A stretch of 64,000 bases of DNA from Brevibacterium sp. RIT 803 (GTDB lineage: Bacteria > Actinomycetota > Actinomycetes > Actinomycetales > Brevibacteriaceae): the NCBI RefSeq assembly GCF_016892625.1, contig NZ_JAFEMW010000003.1:62001-126000 (forward strand). Direction: 5' to 3'. Shown here one piece after another: positions 43,188 to 51,822 of this stretch; the first letter of the stretch is position 1; each line of letters begins with the position of its first letter. The notes under the pieces were generated by a model. The model was not told the DNA's origin, did no database searches, and worked only from the letters and a program-made list of their open reading frames with translations. The position numbers were made by a program, and so were the translations under genes.

Positions 43188-43970
43188 TCAGATCCCTGTT
43201 GATGCGACGACGCCGCCGTCGACGACGATGGTTTCGCCGACGACGTAGTCACCGGCGCGCGAGGCGAGGAAGGTCGCGGCTCCTGCCATGTCCTCGGGTC
43301 CGCCGATGCGCCCGGCGGGGATGCGCTGCTGCACCTCGTCGCCGTTGTCGCGAGCGTCTTTGTTCATCCGCGAGGGGAACGCGCCGGGCGCGATGCCGCT
43401 GACGATCACGCCTTCGGGCGCCAGCCGCGCCGCCAGGCGTTTGGTCAGGTGGATGACTCCGGCCTTGCTCGCGTGGTAGCTGTACGTCTCGTTCGGGTTC
43501 GTCCTGATGCCGTCGATCGAGGCGATGTTGATGACCTTGGCGAGGTGGTCTCCACCGGCGGCGGCTGCACGCAGCTCGGGGGCGAGTTTCTGGGTGAGGA
43601 AGAACATGGATTTGAGGTTGAGGTCCATGACCTTGTCCCAGCCGTGTTCCGGGAACTCGTCGAAGGGTGCACCCCAGGCGGCCCCGGCGTTGTTGACGAG
43701 GATGTCCAGGCTCGACTCATACTCTCGCAGTCGCGAGACGACGGCGTCGAGTCCCTCCGGGGTGGAGATGTCGCCGGGGATGGAGGTGCAGGTCCCCTTC
43801 TCAGACATCTCAGCTGCCGCTGCGTCGCATTCCTCGGCCTTGCGTGCGGTGATGTAGACGCGCACGCCGAGTTGGACGAAGCCTTCGGCGATCATTCGGC
43901 CGATGCCGCGTGAGCCGCCGGTGATGAGCGCACAGCGGCCTTCGAGGTTGAAGAGTGTTGACATGTTCAT
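43188..43970 (-). CDS. Short-chain dehydrogenase/reductase
   Basis: This 260-residue classical SDR has LITGGSRGIGRMIAEG (about 14), NNAGAAWG (about 93), INIASIDG with the catalytic Ser, and YSYHASKAGVIHL (about 165-177) with Tyr and Lys. The C-terminus GETIVVDGGVVAS is usual. It may oxidise a 3-hydroxyacyl-CoA or the secondary alcohol of a hydroxy acid (inference from operon). Start at ATG 43970; an ATG two codons later is possible. Confidence 0.88.
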   Translation of the reverse strand: MNMSTLFNLEGRCALITGGSRGIGRMIAEGFVQLGVRVYITARKAEECDAAAAEMSEKGTCTSIPGDISTPEGLDAVVSRLREYESSLDILVNNAGAAWGAPFDEFPEHGWDKVMDLNLKSMFFLTQKLAPELRAAAAGGDHLAKVINIASIDGIRTNPNETYSYHASKAGVIHLTKRLAARLAPEGVIVSGIAPGAFPSRMNKDARDNGDEVQQRIPAGRIGGPEDMAGAATFLASRAGDYVVGETIVVDGGVVASTGI

Positions 43971-44005
43971 GCGGATTCCTTCAGTCGTGTGGAGAGACTC
44001 GGGTG

Positions 44006-44485
44006 TCAGACTTCTGCGCCATGTTCGGTGAAGAAGCCGATCGATTCGGCCACGCACACGGGCTTGTCGATGCCTTCGGCTTCGAAGACCTGAGTCGTCG
44101 TGATCTGGGCGGACCCGGTCTTCTTTCGCTCCACCTCGGTGACGGTGGCATGCATGCGAACTCGTGAGTCCACTGGACGGGGGTTCGGGAAACGGACCTT
44201 CCCGTACCCGTAGTTGAGGCTGTGAGCGAAACCGTCGAAGGCCATCAGCTCCTCCATGAAAGCCGGGCCAAGGGAGAGTGTGAACAGGCCGTGGCCGATG
44301 GTTCCGGCAAACGGTCCTGCTGCCGCCCGCTCCTCGTCGACGTGGATCCACTGATGATCATTCGTCAGATCGGCGAAGGAGTTGATGTCGTCTTGGACCA
44401 GCACATGCCAGCCGGTCGGGCCGAGCTCTTGGCCGACGAGTGCCTCGAGGTCGGCGATCGAGGTGGGGCGAATGGGAGTTGTCAT
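44006..44485 (-). CDS. MaoC-family (R)-specific enoyl-CoA hydratase
   Basis: This 159-residue single hot-dog protein has the hydratase motif at about residues 33-65: FADLTNDHQWIHVDEERA with the catalytic Asp and His, then GPFAGTIGHGLFTLSL. It hydrates trans-2-enoyl-CoA to 3-hydroxyacyl-CoA. It is the first gene of the seven-gene minus-strand operon and diverges from the lactonase-like gene. A GAGAGGCAG stretch precedes the ATG at 44485. Confidence 0.9.
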   Translation of the reverse strand: MTTPIRPTSIADLEALVGQELGPTGWHVLVQDDINSFADLTNDHQWIHVDEERAAAGPFAGTIGHGLFTLSLGPAFMEELMAFDGFAHSLNYGYGKVRFPNPRPVDSRVRMHATVTEVERKKTGSAQITTTQVFEAEGIDKPVCVAESIGFFTEHGAEV

Positions 44486-44513
44486 GGTCTGCCTCTCTGT
44501 GGGTGCCAAGCCA

Positions 44514-44531
44514 CACTTGAAATTGAGTTCA
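44514..44531. promoter_or_regulatory. Shared operator motif, MaoC/lactonase divergent region
   Basis: CACTTGAAATTGAGTTCA lies 28 bases before the MaoC start. The CTTGAAAyTGAGT core recurs inverted at 48001-48013. An exact inverted copy of the outer half, TTCAAGTG, is at 44571-44578 on the lactonase side. Confidence 0.5.
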
Positions 44532-44629
44532 TATTCGATAACGTAAGAGTAGCCGTGTGAGCCGCATCACTTCAAGTGGCGGTGGCATCTGGTGCACGGT
44601 CGAGCCACGTATGCGAAGGAGCAGCACCT

Positions 44630-45589
44630 ATGGCACAAGTGCAGACTGTCACCGGTCCCATCGACAGCAGCAGCCTCGGCAGGACCCTCGTCCACGAGCA
44701 CATCTTCATCGTCAACGAGGAGATGCGGCAGAACTACGACATGGGGTGGGACGAGGAGGAGAAGATCGCCGACGCCGTGGCGAAGCTCAATGATCTCAAG
44801 GCCGCAGGCATCGACACGATCTTCGACCCAACCGTCGTCGGACTCGGACGCTACATCCCCCGGGTTCAGAAAGTGGCGGAGCAGATCGATCTCAACATCG
44901 TCGTGGCCACGGGACTCTACACATTCAATGATCTGCCGCATAAATTCGATCACCACGGCCCGGGGCTGCTCATCGATGAGCCGGAGCCGCTCGTCGGTCT
45001 CTTCATCGCTGATATCGAGACCGGCATCGCAGACACAGGAGTCAAGGCGGCGTTCCTCAAGTGCGCCATCGAAACGCCCGGCCTCACTCCTGGAGTCGAA
45101 CGCACGATGCGCGCCGTCGGTCAGGCGAGCGCGCAGACCGGTGCGCCCATCACGGTCCACACGAACCCGAGCACCGAATCGGGCCTGGTCGCACAGAGAG
45201 TCCTCAAGGAGGAGGGCGCGGATCTGAGCAAAGTGGTCATCGGGCACTCCGGGGATTCGACCGATATCGACTACCTGATGACGATCGCGGACAACGGATC
45301 CTTCCTGGGAATGGATCGCTTCGGAATCGATGCCTATCTCCCGACCGAGCAACGCGTGAAGACAATCGTCGAACTCGTCCGCCGCGGATATGCCGAGAAG
45401 ATCACTCTCGCCCATGACGCGTCGTGCTATATCGACTACTTCACGCAGGAGGAGAAGGAGACAGCGCAGCCCAACTGGCATTTCCGTCACATCAGCGACG
45501 AGGTCATTCCGACTCTGCTCGAACGTGGCGTGAGCGAGTACGACATCGACACGATGCTGGTGAAGAACCCGCGCCGCTATTTCGAGTGA
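44630..45589 (+). CDS. Phosphotriesterase-family hydrolase, probable lactonase
   Basis: This 319-residue amidohydrolase-superfamily protein has all metal-site elements of the PTE group: LVHEHIF (His-x-His, about residue 23), FLKCAIE (carboxylated Lys, about 144), VHTNPS (about 177), VIGHSGDS (about 205) and LAHDASC (Asp, about 262). Most bacterial members with this layout are lactonases. GAAGGAG precedes the ATG. It is transcribed together with an MHS transporter gene and away from the acyl-CoA operon, and could open an imported lactone to its hydroxy acid. Confidence 0.87.
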   Translation: MAQVQTVTGPIDSSSLGRTLVHEHIFIVNEEMRQNYDMGWDEEEKIADAVAKLNDLKAAGIDTIFDPTVVGLGRYIPRVQKVAEQIDLNIVVATGLYTFNDLPHKFDHHGPGLLIDEPEPLVGLFIADIETGIADTGVKAAFLKCAIETPGLTPGVERTMRAVGQASAQTGAPITVHTNPSTESGLVAQRVLKEEGADLSKVVIGHSGDSTDIDYLMTIADNGSFLGMDRFGIDAYLPTEQRVKTIVELVRRGYAEKITLAHDASCYIDYFTQEEKETAQPNWHFRHISDEVIPTLLERGVSEYDIDTMLVKNPRRYFE

Positions 45590-45663
45590 CATCGCTGCCA
45601 CGACGGACATCACCACGACACACATCACCCACCGAGCAGCCTTCAACGAACAAAGGACGCCAC

Positions 45664-47061
45664 ATGCCCCCAAACTCCACCGCGAACCTCAGCCGCAGAG
45701 ACTCAAAGGTCCACGCCGGAAAGCACGGCCGACTCCGCGCGGCCGGACTCATCGGCTCATCGATCGAGTGGTACGACTTCTTCCTCTACGGCACCGCCGC
45801 GGCACTCGTCTTCCCGCACGTGTTCTTTCCGGACGCGGAGGGCATCAACGGCGTACTCCTGTCGTTCTCAACCTTTGCCACCGGCTTCATCGCCCGACCG
45901 CTCGGCGGGCTGCTCGCGGGCAACTACGGGGACAAGCTCGGCCGCAAACCCATGGTCGTCATCTCATTGCTGGCAATGGCGATCTTCACGTTCGCCATCG
46001 GGTGCCTGCCCGCAACCGCGACCATCGGCCTCACGGCACCGATCCTGCTCGTGACGTGCCGGTTCCTCCAAGGTATCGCCTGCGGGGCGCAGTGGGGTGG
46101 CCTTGCGCTTCTGCTCAGCGAATCAGCCGGGCCCAAACATCGGGCGTTCTCGGGTTCCTTCATGCAGGTGGGAGTCCCCTGTGGAGCGCTGTTGGGCAAT
46201 CTCGTCTTCGTCATCGTCTCCACGTCCATCAGCCATGAAGCCTTCATCTCGTGGGGATGGCGGGTGCCGTTCTGGGCCACAGCACTCCTCGTGCCGGTCG
46301 TCATGTACATCCAGCTCAAGATCGAGGACTCCCCCGAGTTCGAAGCGCTCAAACGCGAAGTCTCGGAAGTCTCGGCACACAAACCCGCTGTCGTGCGTGC
46401 ACCGCTGTGGCAGGCAGTGAAGTCGAACTGGAAGACGATCCTGCTCGCCTCCGGCACACTGTCGGCCACGAACTGCGTCTTCTACATCACGATCGCCGGC
46501 GCCCTGTCCTACGGCACGACGTACCTGGGCATGGATTACAACAGCATGCTCATCGCAGCCATGCTCTCCACCGTCGTCGCGATCCCAGTGACTCTCCTCG
46601 GCGGCAGGCTGGCCGATCGGATCGGACGTCGACCGGTCATCATCATCGGCGGAGTCGGGATCCTCATCTGGGCCTTCCCCTACTTCGCTCTCATCAACGC
46701 AGCCAACATGGCCATGTTCACGATCGCGGTCAGCGTGGCTGCCGTATTCCAGTCACTCGTCTATGCTCCGGTCGCCTCGTATTTCGGCGAGCTGTTCGCA
46801 CCGCAGATCCGCTTCTCCTCGGTGTCACTGGCCTATCAGCTCAATGCGATCATCGTGTCGGGATCGACGCCCATCGTGATGACTTGGCTGATCGCGAAGA
46901 TGGATGGTTCGACCGTGGGCATCGCGCTCTTCGTCTGCGCCACGGCGTTCATCACCATCGGCTGTGCCATCGCTCTGAGAGAGACCAACCCCAAGGCGGT
47001 CAGGCAGTCCCCGACGGCCGTTCCCGGCGAGCACCTGCACGCCAACAGCATAGGAGACTGA
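45664..47061 (+). CDS. MFS transporter, metabolite:H+ symporter (MHS) type
   Basis: This 465-residue 12-helix carrier begins with the MHS signature IGSSIEWYDFFLYGTAAALV (about 26-45), then GFIARPLGGLLAGNYGDKLGRKP cut across helix 2-3 and a second GGRLADRIGRRPV loop. MHS proteins import organic acids and related compounds with protons. It follows the lactonase-like gene after 74 bases and ends before a strong terminator, so both likely form one unit for uptake and ring opening. Confidence 0.88.
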   Translation: MPPNSTANLSRRDSKVHAGKHGRLRAAGLIGSSIEWYDFFLYGTAAALVFPHVFFPDAEGINGVLLSFSTFATGFIARPLGGLLAGNYGDKLGRKPMVVISLLAMAIFTFAIGCLPATATIGLTAPILLVTCRFLQGIACGAQWGGLALLLSESAGPKHRAFSGSFMQVGVPCGALLGNLVFVIVSTSISHEAFISWGWRVPFWATALLVPVVMYIQLKIEDSPEFEALKREVSEVSAHKPAVVRAPLWQAVKSNWKTILLASGTLSATNCVFYITIAGALSYGTTYLGMDYNSMLIAAMLSTVVAIPVTLLGGRLADRIGRRPVIIIGGVGILIWAFPYFALINAANMAMFTIAVSVAAVFQSLVYAPVASYFGELFAPQIRFSSVSLAYQLNAIIVSGSTPIVMTWLIAKMDGSTVGIALFVCATAFITIGCAIALRETNPKAVRQSPTAVPGEHLHANSIGD

Positions 47062-47074
47062 GGTCTCAGACGCA

Positions 47075-47110
47075 GATTGAGCGGCAGGGACGGATCCCTG
47101 CCGCTCAATC
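47075..47110. terminator. Strong hairpin terminator after the MHS transporter
   Basis: A perfect 16-bp stem, GATTGAGCGGCAGGGA (47075-47090) with 47095-47110, has a 4-base loop CGGA and is followed by ATTTCC. It lies 13 bases after the stop and between convergent genes. Confidence 0.85.
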
Positions 47111-47134
47111 ATTTCCGCAGTGGCGTTCAGCTCA

Positions 47135-47929
47135 TCAGTGCCCCTGCAGCTTCGCCTGGTAGCGGCGCATGCCGCGCAGCCACCTGTCGTAGTCCGAGCC
47201 CTTCATGCGGTACATGTCGAGGACTTCGGGGTGGGGCAGGATGAGGAAGGTCTCAGCCTCGATGGCGGCCATGACGGTGGTGGCGACGTCTGCCGGCTCG
47301 AGGACGTTGCCCGCCTCGGCGACTGCTCGCTGTCCGGTCAGCGCATCCCCGGTGATCGCCTTGGGATCCTCACCCCACAGGATCTTCGTGTTCACACCCA
47401 TCGGGGCGAGCACGGACACGCGCAGACCCTCGTCGCCATAGGTCACGGACAGCCATTCGGCGAAGGCGAGCGCGGCGTGCTTGGTCACCGAGTATCCTGC
47501 CTGTCCGATCTGAGTAAGCAGCCCCGCCGCCGAGGCGGTGGCGACGAAATATCCTTCCCCGCGCCCCGTCCACTCGGGGACGAGTCGTTCGGCGGCGCGG
47601 ATGTGGGCCCGCAGATTGACGTCGATGACTCGGTCCCAGTCGTCCTCGCCGCCGAGACCGGTGGCTCCGGTGATCCCGGCATTGGCGAAGTAGAGATCAA
47701 CCTGCCCCAGTTCGACTTCGGCGGCGGCGAGCAGCCCGGTCACGCCCTCTGCCGAGGACACATCCCCCGTCCAATGCGGCTGCCCCAGCGTTGCCGCGGT
47801 GTCGGCGACCTCCTCGGCGAGGTCAGCGAGGAGCACTCGCGCCCCGCGTTCATGCAGGGCCGCTGCGATCGCGGCACCGATCCCTCCGGCCGCGCCGGTG
47901 ACTACCGCGTTCCGTCCTTTGAGCTCCAT
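47135..47929 (-). CDS. Short-chain dehydrogenase/reductase
   Basis: This 264-residue SDR has VVTGAAGGIGAAIAAAL (about 9-25), YFANAGITGATG (about 80), VATASAAG with the catalytic Ser and AGYSVTKHAALAFAEWL (about 145) with Tyr and Lys. The C-terminus, with RWLRGMRRYQAKLQ, is extended beyond the plain fold. It diverges from the acyl-CoA ligase gene over a region that carries the shared operator motif, so it probably belongs to the same catabolic regulon, perhaps as a hydroxyacyl dehydrogenase. Confidence 0.87.
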   Translation of the reverse strand: MELKGRNAVVTGAAGGIGAAIAAALHERGARVLLADLAEEVADTAATLGQPHWTGDVSSAEGVTGLLAAAEVELGQVDLYFANAGITGATGLGGEDDWDRVIDVNLRAHIRAAERLVPEWTGRGEGYFVATASAAGLLTQIGQAGYSVTKHAALAFAEWLSVTYGDEGLRVSVLAPMGVNTKILWGEDPKAITGDALTGQRAVAEAGNVLEPADVATTVMAAIEAETFLILPHPEVLDMYRMKGSDYDRWLRGMRRYQAKLQGH

Positions 47930-48000
47930 CGACTTCCCCCTTCAGCACAATGCCCCACCTCATTGTGTGCAGGGCCACATCCATCTATAGTTGAACCCGC

Positions 48001-48015
48001 ACTCAGTTTCAAGTA
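48001..48015. promoter_or_regulatory. Shared operator motif, SDR/ligase divergent region
   Basis: ACTCAGTTTCAAGTA matches 13 of 15 bases with the inverse of the motif at 44514-44528. A TTGAAC at 47991-47996 forms a looser inverted repeat with GTTTCAA. It lies between divergent SDR and ligase genes. Confidence 0.45.
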
Positions 48016-48088
48016 AACAGAGCGGCGATGATGGGCGCCGGACCCGGCACGGGTCCACTCCTGCACCGTCGTGATCCAAAGGAGTCTC

Positions 48089-49624
48089 ATGGCCGCGACC
48101 CTGCGCACGTCAATCATCGATCTGCTCATCCCCTGGGCGCAGACGATCCCGGACTCCATTTCAGTGCGCACTCCCCCTGGCCCGGACCGGGTCTCGCTGT
48201 CTCATCTGCGCTTCCTCGGCGAGATCGAAGCCGCACGCGATCGCTGCCGTGCCTCCGGTCTTCTCCCGGGCGATCGGACGGTGCTCATCGCCCCATCGTG
48301 CCCGGAGTTCCTCATCGAATTCTTCGGCGCCCACGCCGCCGGACTTGCGACCGTCGCCGTCAATCCGCTCTCGACGACCCGGGAGCTGGACTACATCCTC
48401 GAAGATTCGGATGCAGGGCGTCTTGTGGCCCACCCAGCCATGGCCGAGGCCGGACGCAGCGCTGCGAACGGCCGCGGCATCGACTTCGACACCCTGCCGT
48501 TGGTCGGCAACGAGGGGCCGAGCCTTCGGCTGAGAGAGGACGGCGTCGCCGAATTCGATCGTGTCGACTTCGACTGGGACGACCTGGCCGCTCTGCTCTA
48601 CACCTCGGGCACCACCGGCAAGCCGAAGGGCGCCATGCTGTCCCTGGGTAACTTCATCGCCACCACGGACATCGTCAAGGAGATGACTCAGACCTCCCCT
48701 GATGACCGGTCGGCCACCGGCCTGCCACTGTTCCACGTCTTCGGGCTCGCCGACATGGCCCTGCCCGCTCTGAGCGCCGGTGCCCCTCTCACGCTTTTCA
48801 CGCGGTGGGATCCGCAGGCCTTCGTCGATGCATTGGCGAAGGACGAGGTCTCCATCATCTCCGGCGTGCCCACCATGTGGATGTCGGTGCTCACGAACGC
48901 TGATGGTGCCGCGACACCGAACCTGCGGCTCGTCAGCTCCGGCGGTGCGGCGATCGCCGGAGAGGTGCTCCGCAAGGTCGAAGCGCGATTCTCTGCACCC
49001 GTGGCAGAGGGATACGGACTGACGGAGACGGCGGGGCTGGGCACCTTCAATCCGCTGTTCGGGACGAGGAAGGTCGGAAGCGTCGGCCTGCCCACACCTG
49101 GCTTCGAAGTCAAGGTCATCGACCTGGAAGGATCACCGCTTCCTGCAGGTGAGGTCGGCGAAGTTGCCCTCCGCGGCCCGGCAGTCATGCTCGGGTATTG
49201 GAAGAAGCCTGAGGCCACCGCCGAGGTGCTCGATGACGAGGGGTGGTTCCGCACCGGCGATCTGGGCCACCTGGATGAAGACGGATACCTATTCATCGTC
49301 GACCGGATCAAGGACCTCATCATCCACGGCGGCTACAACGTCTACCCGCGTGAGGTCGAAGAGGTCCTCTACGAGATCCCCGGAGTCGCTCAGGCCAGCG
49401 TAGTCGGCACCCCCGATGAGAAATACGGGCAGCAGGTCACCGCTGTCATCGCCCTATCCCCCGGAGCCCACCTCGACGCTGAAGACGTAGAGAAGTTCGC
49501 CAGGGAGAACCTGGCCGCCTACAAGATTCCGCGGATCATCGAGTTCGTCGAGGAGCTGCCCAAGGGACCGAGCGGGAAGATCCTCAAGCGCGAGATCGTG
49601 GCGATGTACTCGCGGAGTTCGTGA
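48089..49624 (+). CDS. AMP-forming acyl-CoA ligase
   Basis: This 511-residue ANL-family ligase has the full motif set: LLYTSGTTGKPKGAMLSLGN (AMP binding, about 171-190), GYGLTETAG (about 311), RTGDLGHLDEDGYLFIVDR (about 390-408), and the C-terminal GPSGKILKRE with the catalytic Lys. It activates an unspecified carboxylic acid to its CoA ester. AAAGGAG precedes the ATG at 48089. It may activate the hydroxy acid produced by the lactonase-like enzyme. Confidence 0.9.
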   Translation: MAATLRTSIIDLLIPWAQTIPDSISVRTPPGPDRVSLSHLRFLGEIEAARDRCRASGLLPGDRTVLIAPSCPEFLIEFFGAHAAGLATVAVNPLSTTRELDYILEDSDAGRLVAHPAMAEAGRSAANGRGIDFDTLPLVGNEGPSLRLREDGVAEFDRVDFDWDDLAALLYTSGTTGKPKGAMLSLGNFIATTDIVKEMTQTSPDDRSATGLPLFHVFGLADMALPALSAGAPLTLFTRWDPQAFVDALAKDEVSIISGVPTMWMSVLTNADGAATPNLRLVSSGGAAIAGEVLRKVEARFSAPVAEGYGLTETAGLGTFNPLFGTRKVGSVGLPTPGFEVKVIDLEGSPLPAGEVGEVALRGPAVMLGYWKKPEATAEVLDDEGWFRTGDLGHLDEDGYLFIVDRIKDLIIHGGYNVYPREVEEVLYEIPGVAQASVVGTPDEKYGQQVTAVIALSPGAHLDAEDVEKFARENLAAYKIPRIIEFVEELPKGPSGKILKREIVAMYSRSS

Positions 49625-49715
49625 CCATTCGGACGAGACGATGATCCGTCTCCGTCATCTGTGTGCCTCGGCTTCCCAGACCAACGCATCTGATTCCCCA
49701 CCGAGTCGATGAATG

Positions 49716-49766
49716 CCCGAAGGCGTCGCCGGATCTCCCAGCGGAGATTTTGACGACGCCTTCGGG
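49716..49766. terminator. Hairpin between the ligase and surface-protein genes
   Basis: CCCGAAGGCGTCG (49716-49728) pairs with CGACGCCTTCGGG (49754-49766). It is placed between two convergent genes; no T-run is visible on either strand. Confidence 0.6.
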
Positions 49767-49788
49767 GTTCGACTCAGAATCATCTACA

Positions 49789-51822
49789 TCATGCCTGACG
49801 AGTGCTCCGCCGTTTCGAAACAATGACGGTGATGATGCCACCGATGACAAGCAGCAGCCCCAGGCCGCCGAACGTCATGGCCCCGGTTGCACCGGTTCTC
49901 GGCAGGTGGCCGCCATCACTTCCCTCATCGGACTCCTCGTCGCTCGACGCAGAGCGTTCGGCAGATGCACCGTCAGCAGATCCGGACGCGCTCGAACCCG
50001 ACGAACTCGTCGGGTCCTGATTCGCATCCGAATCGGCTTCGGCAGTACTCGCCGGGTCCGCACCAGTCGCAGCGTCGCTTTCCGCACCTTGATCAGTCGT
50101 CGCGCTGGCATCGATGCCCGGGTCAGACGAACCCGTATCGCTCCCGGTGGGGTCGGTTGAGGCATCGACGCCAGCCTCCGGGTCAGCAGCTACGTTCGCA
50201 TCCGACTCCGCACCTGGATCAGAAGAAGCATCGACATCCGCTTTCGGGTCATTGGAGGAGTTCTCGTCAGCCTCCGGATCAGACGACGCACCGGCATCGG
50301 CGCCCGGGTCAGTTGAGGTGCTTGCGTCAGCTTCCGGATTCGCCGATGCATCATCGCCTGCGTCGGCCTCTGGATCAGCCGATGCGTTCATGTTTGCATC
50401 GGAGTCGGGCGTAGCAGTCTCTGACTTCTCATTGACGACATCGGAGAAGACCTGTTCAAGATCGTCACCGTTGACTGCCACCGTCTGCGTTTCTTCGGAG
50501 ATTTCATAACCGTCAGGAGCCCGGGTCTCCTGCAACGTGTACTCGCCCCAGGCGAGATCAGTGACTTCGAACTGCCCAGCGGTGTCGTTGACATCGAGTT
50601 CTCCGTTGTCGGCCACGACGAAGTCGTGCCCGTCTGGACCGGTGAGGGTGAACTCTGCTCCGGCCAGGACATCCCCGCTCTCATCGATCTTCTTCCAACT
50701 CAGAGAACCCGGGATCTGCTCATTGACGAACTGACACGAGATGATTGCATCCGTGTCGACTGTTTCTGTCAGTTCGAACCCGTTGTCGATGTTCTTCGTT
50801 CCGACTTCTCTCCCATCAGCGGTGCAGACGGCATTCGCTCCCGATTGTTGTTGCAGCCGATAACCGTCCTGCTGCTCTTCGAATGCCTGAACACCATCGG
50901 CGGGTGTCTTCAGCTTGAAACTCACGGTGCCATCAGAGTTAGTCAGCTTTTCAACTCCATCGACCGAATCCGGTGAGGAGATGGTCCAGCCCTCGCCACG
51001 GAATTTCGCCGTCTCAGAGCCATGTTCGCCAACTCCTGGGTCAATGAGCTTGGTGACGTTGAGAGAGCCGCGACAGCTCTTGGCAGCGATCTCACGGAGC
51101 TGTTTGGTCAATTCTGAATAGTCGGAGATGACATAGTAATCGTCGTTCGCCGCAGGGCCTGAAACCAACTTGATATTGTCTTCGTTGATTCCGCTCCCGA
51201 CACCGAGACCGACAACCTTGGACCCCTGAGATTTCAGAGAGTTCGAAGATTCCACAGCCTTGTCGACATCGATCTGGTCTGTCCGCGTACCGCGATCGCT
51301 GTTACCCCTTTCGGAGCCAGGCTCTCCGTAGGCTGTGGGTTTGCCATCAGTCACGAAAAGCACCAGATCGTGACTCTTGCCGTCAAGCTGGCCAAGCCCA
51401 CGATCCCAGTTCGTTCCACCTGAGTCCTGCGGTACGCGTTGCAACGCGTCTATCCGCTGATTCAGAGAATCGACGGATTCGGAGGTTGAAACAGAGCTGC
51501 TGGCAATCGGTTCGTTGGTGCCATCTGGTCCGAACGTCGCAAAGGTATTGACGGACACTCTGCTTGGCGTGCCTGAAAGACCACTTGAGACAGCTTTCGC
51601 GGCCTCTTTCGAGTCGATGACATCAGAGTCGGACAATGAATTCGACAGGTCGAGAACGACGCTGATGTCCAGACCACATTTTTCGGGCAATGAGGGATTA
51701 GGCAACGGTTCGACTGCAGCCTGGGCAGGCACAGCCGAAAAGCCGAACAGCGCTGATGAGGCAAGAACAGATGCCGCCAGTATCGTCGCACCATGCCTTC
51801 GCAAGTGACGTCGTATGAACAA
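49789..51822 (-). CDS. Sortase-anchored surface protein with VWA and SpaA domains
   Basis: This 677-residue wall protein has a signal peptide (1-35, ending AQAAVEP), a von Willebrand A domain with a MIDAS start SVVLDLSNSLSDSD (about 54) and VLFVTDGKPTA, a SpaA/Cna-B-type domain (about 355-460: GSLSWKKIDESGDVLAGAEF ending in LQETRAPDGYEI, the Lys and Glu expected for an isopeptide), an acidic repeat region (about 469-630) and a sorting signal LPRTG at 640 followed by a hydrophobic helix and SKRRSTRQA. The TTG start is supported by AAGGAG 7 bases upstream. It would display an adhesive tip above a flexible stalk. No sortase is in the window. Confidence 0.9.
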   Translation of the reverse strand: MFIRRHLRRHGATILAASVLASSALFGFSAVPAQAAVEPLPNPSLPEKCGLDISVVLDLSNSLSDSDVIDSKEAAKAVSSGLSGTPSRVSVNTFATFGPDGTNEPIASSSVSTSESVDSLNQRIDALQRVPQDSGGTNWDRGLGQLDGKSHDLVLFVTDGKPTAYGEPGSERGNSDRGTRTDQIDVDKAVESSNSLKSQGSKVVGLGVGSGINEDNIKLVSGPAANDDYYVISDYSELTKQLREIAAKSCRGSLNVTKLIDPGVGEHGSETAKFRGEGWTISSPDSVDGVEKLTNSDGTVSFKLKTPADGVQAFEEQQDGYRLQQQSGANAVCTADGREVGTKNIDNGFELTETVDTDAIISCQFVNEQIPGSLSWKKIDESGDVLAGAEFTLTGPDGHDFVVADNGELDVNDTAGQFEVTDLAWGEYTLQETRAPDGYEISEETQTVAVNGDDLEQVFSDVVNEKSETATPDSDANMNASADPEADAGDDASANPEADASTSTDPGADAGASSDPEADENSSNDPKADVDASSDPGAESDANVAADPEAGVDASTDPTGSDTGSSDPGIDASATTDQGAESDAATGADPASTAEADSDANQDPTSSSGSSASGSADGASAERSASSDEESDEGSDGGHLPRTGATGAMTFGGLGLLLVIGGIITVIVSKRRSTRQA
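49985..50415 (-). repeat. Degenerate DP-rich stalk repeats in the surface protein
   Basis: About twelve imperfect copies of a 10-14-residue unit built on DPEADA or DPGADAG occur in tandem, with Ser, Asn and Thr variation. They probably act as a wall-spanning spacer. Repeats like this are prone to change in copy number. Confidence 0.75.
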
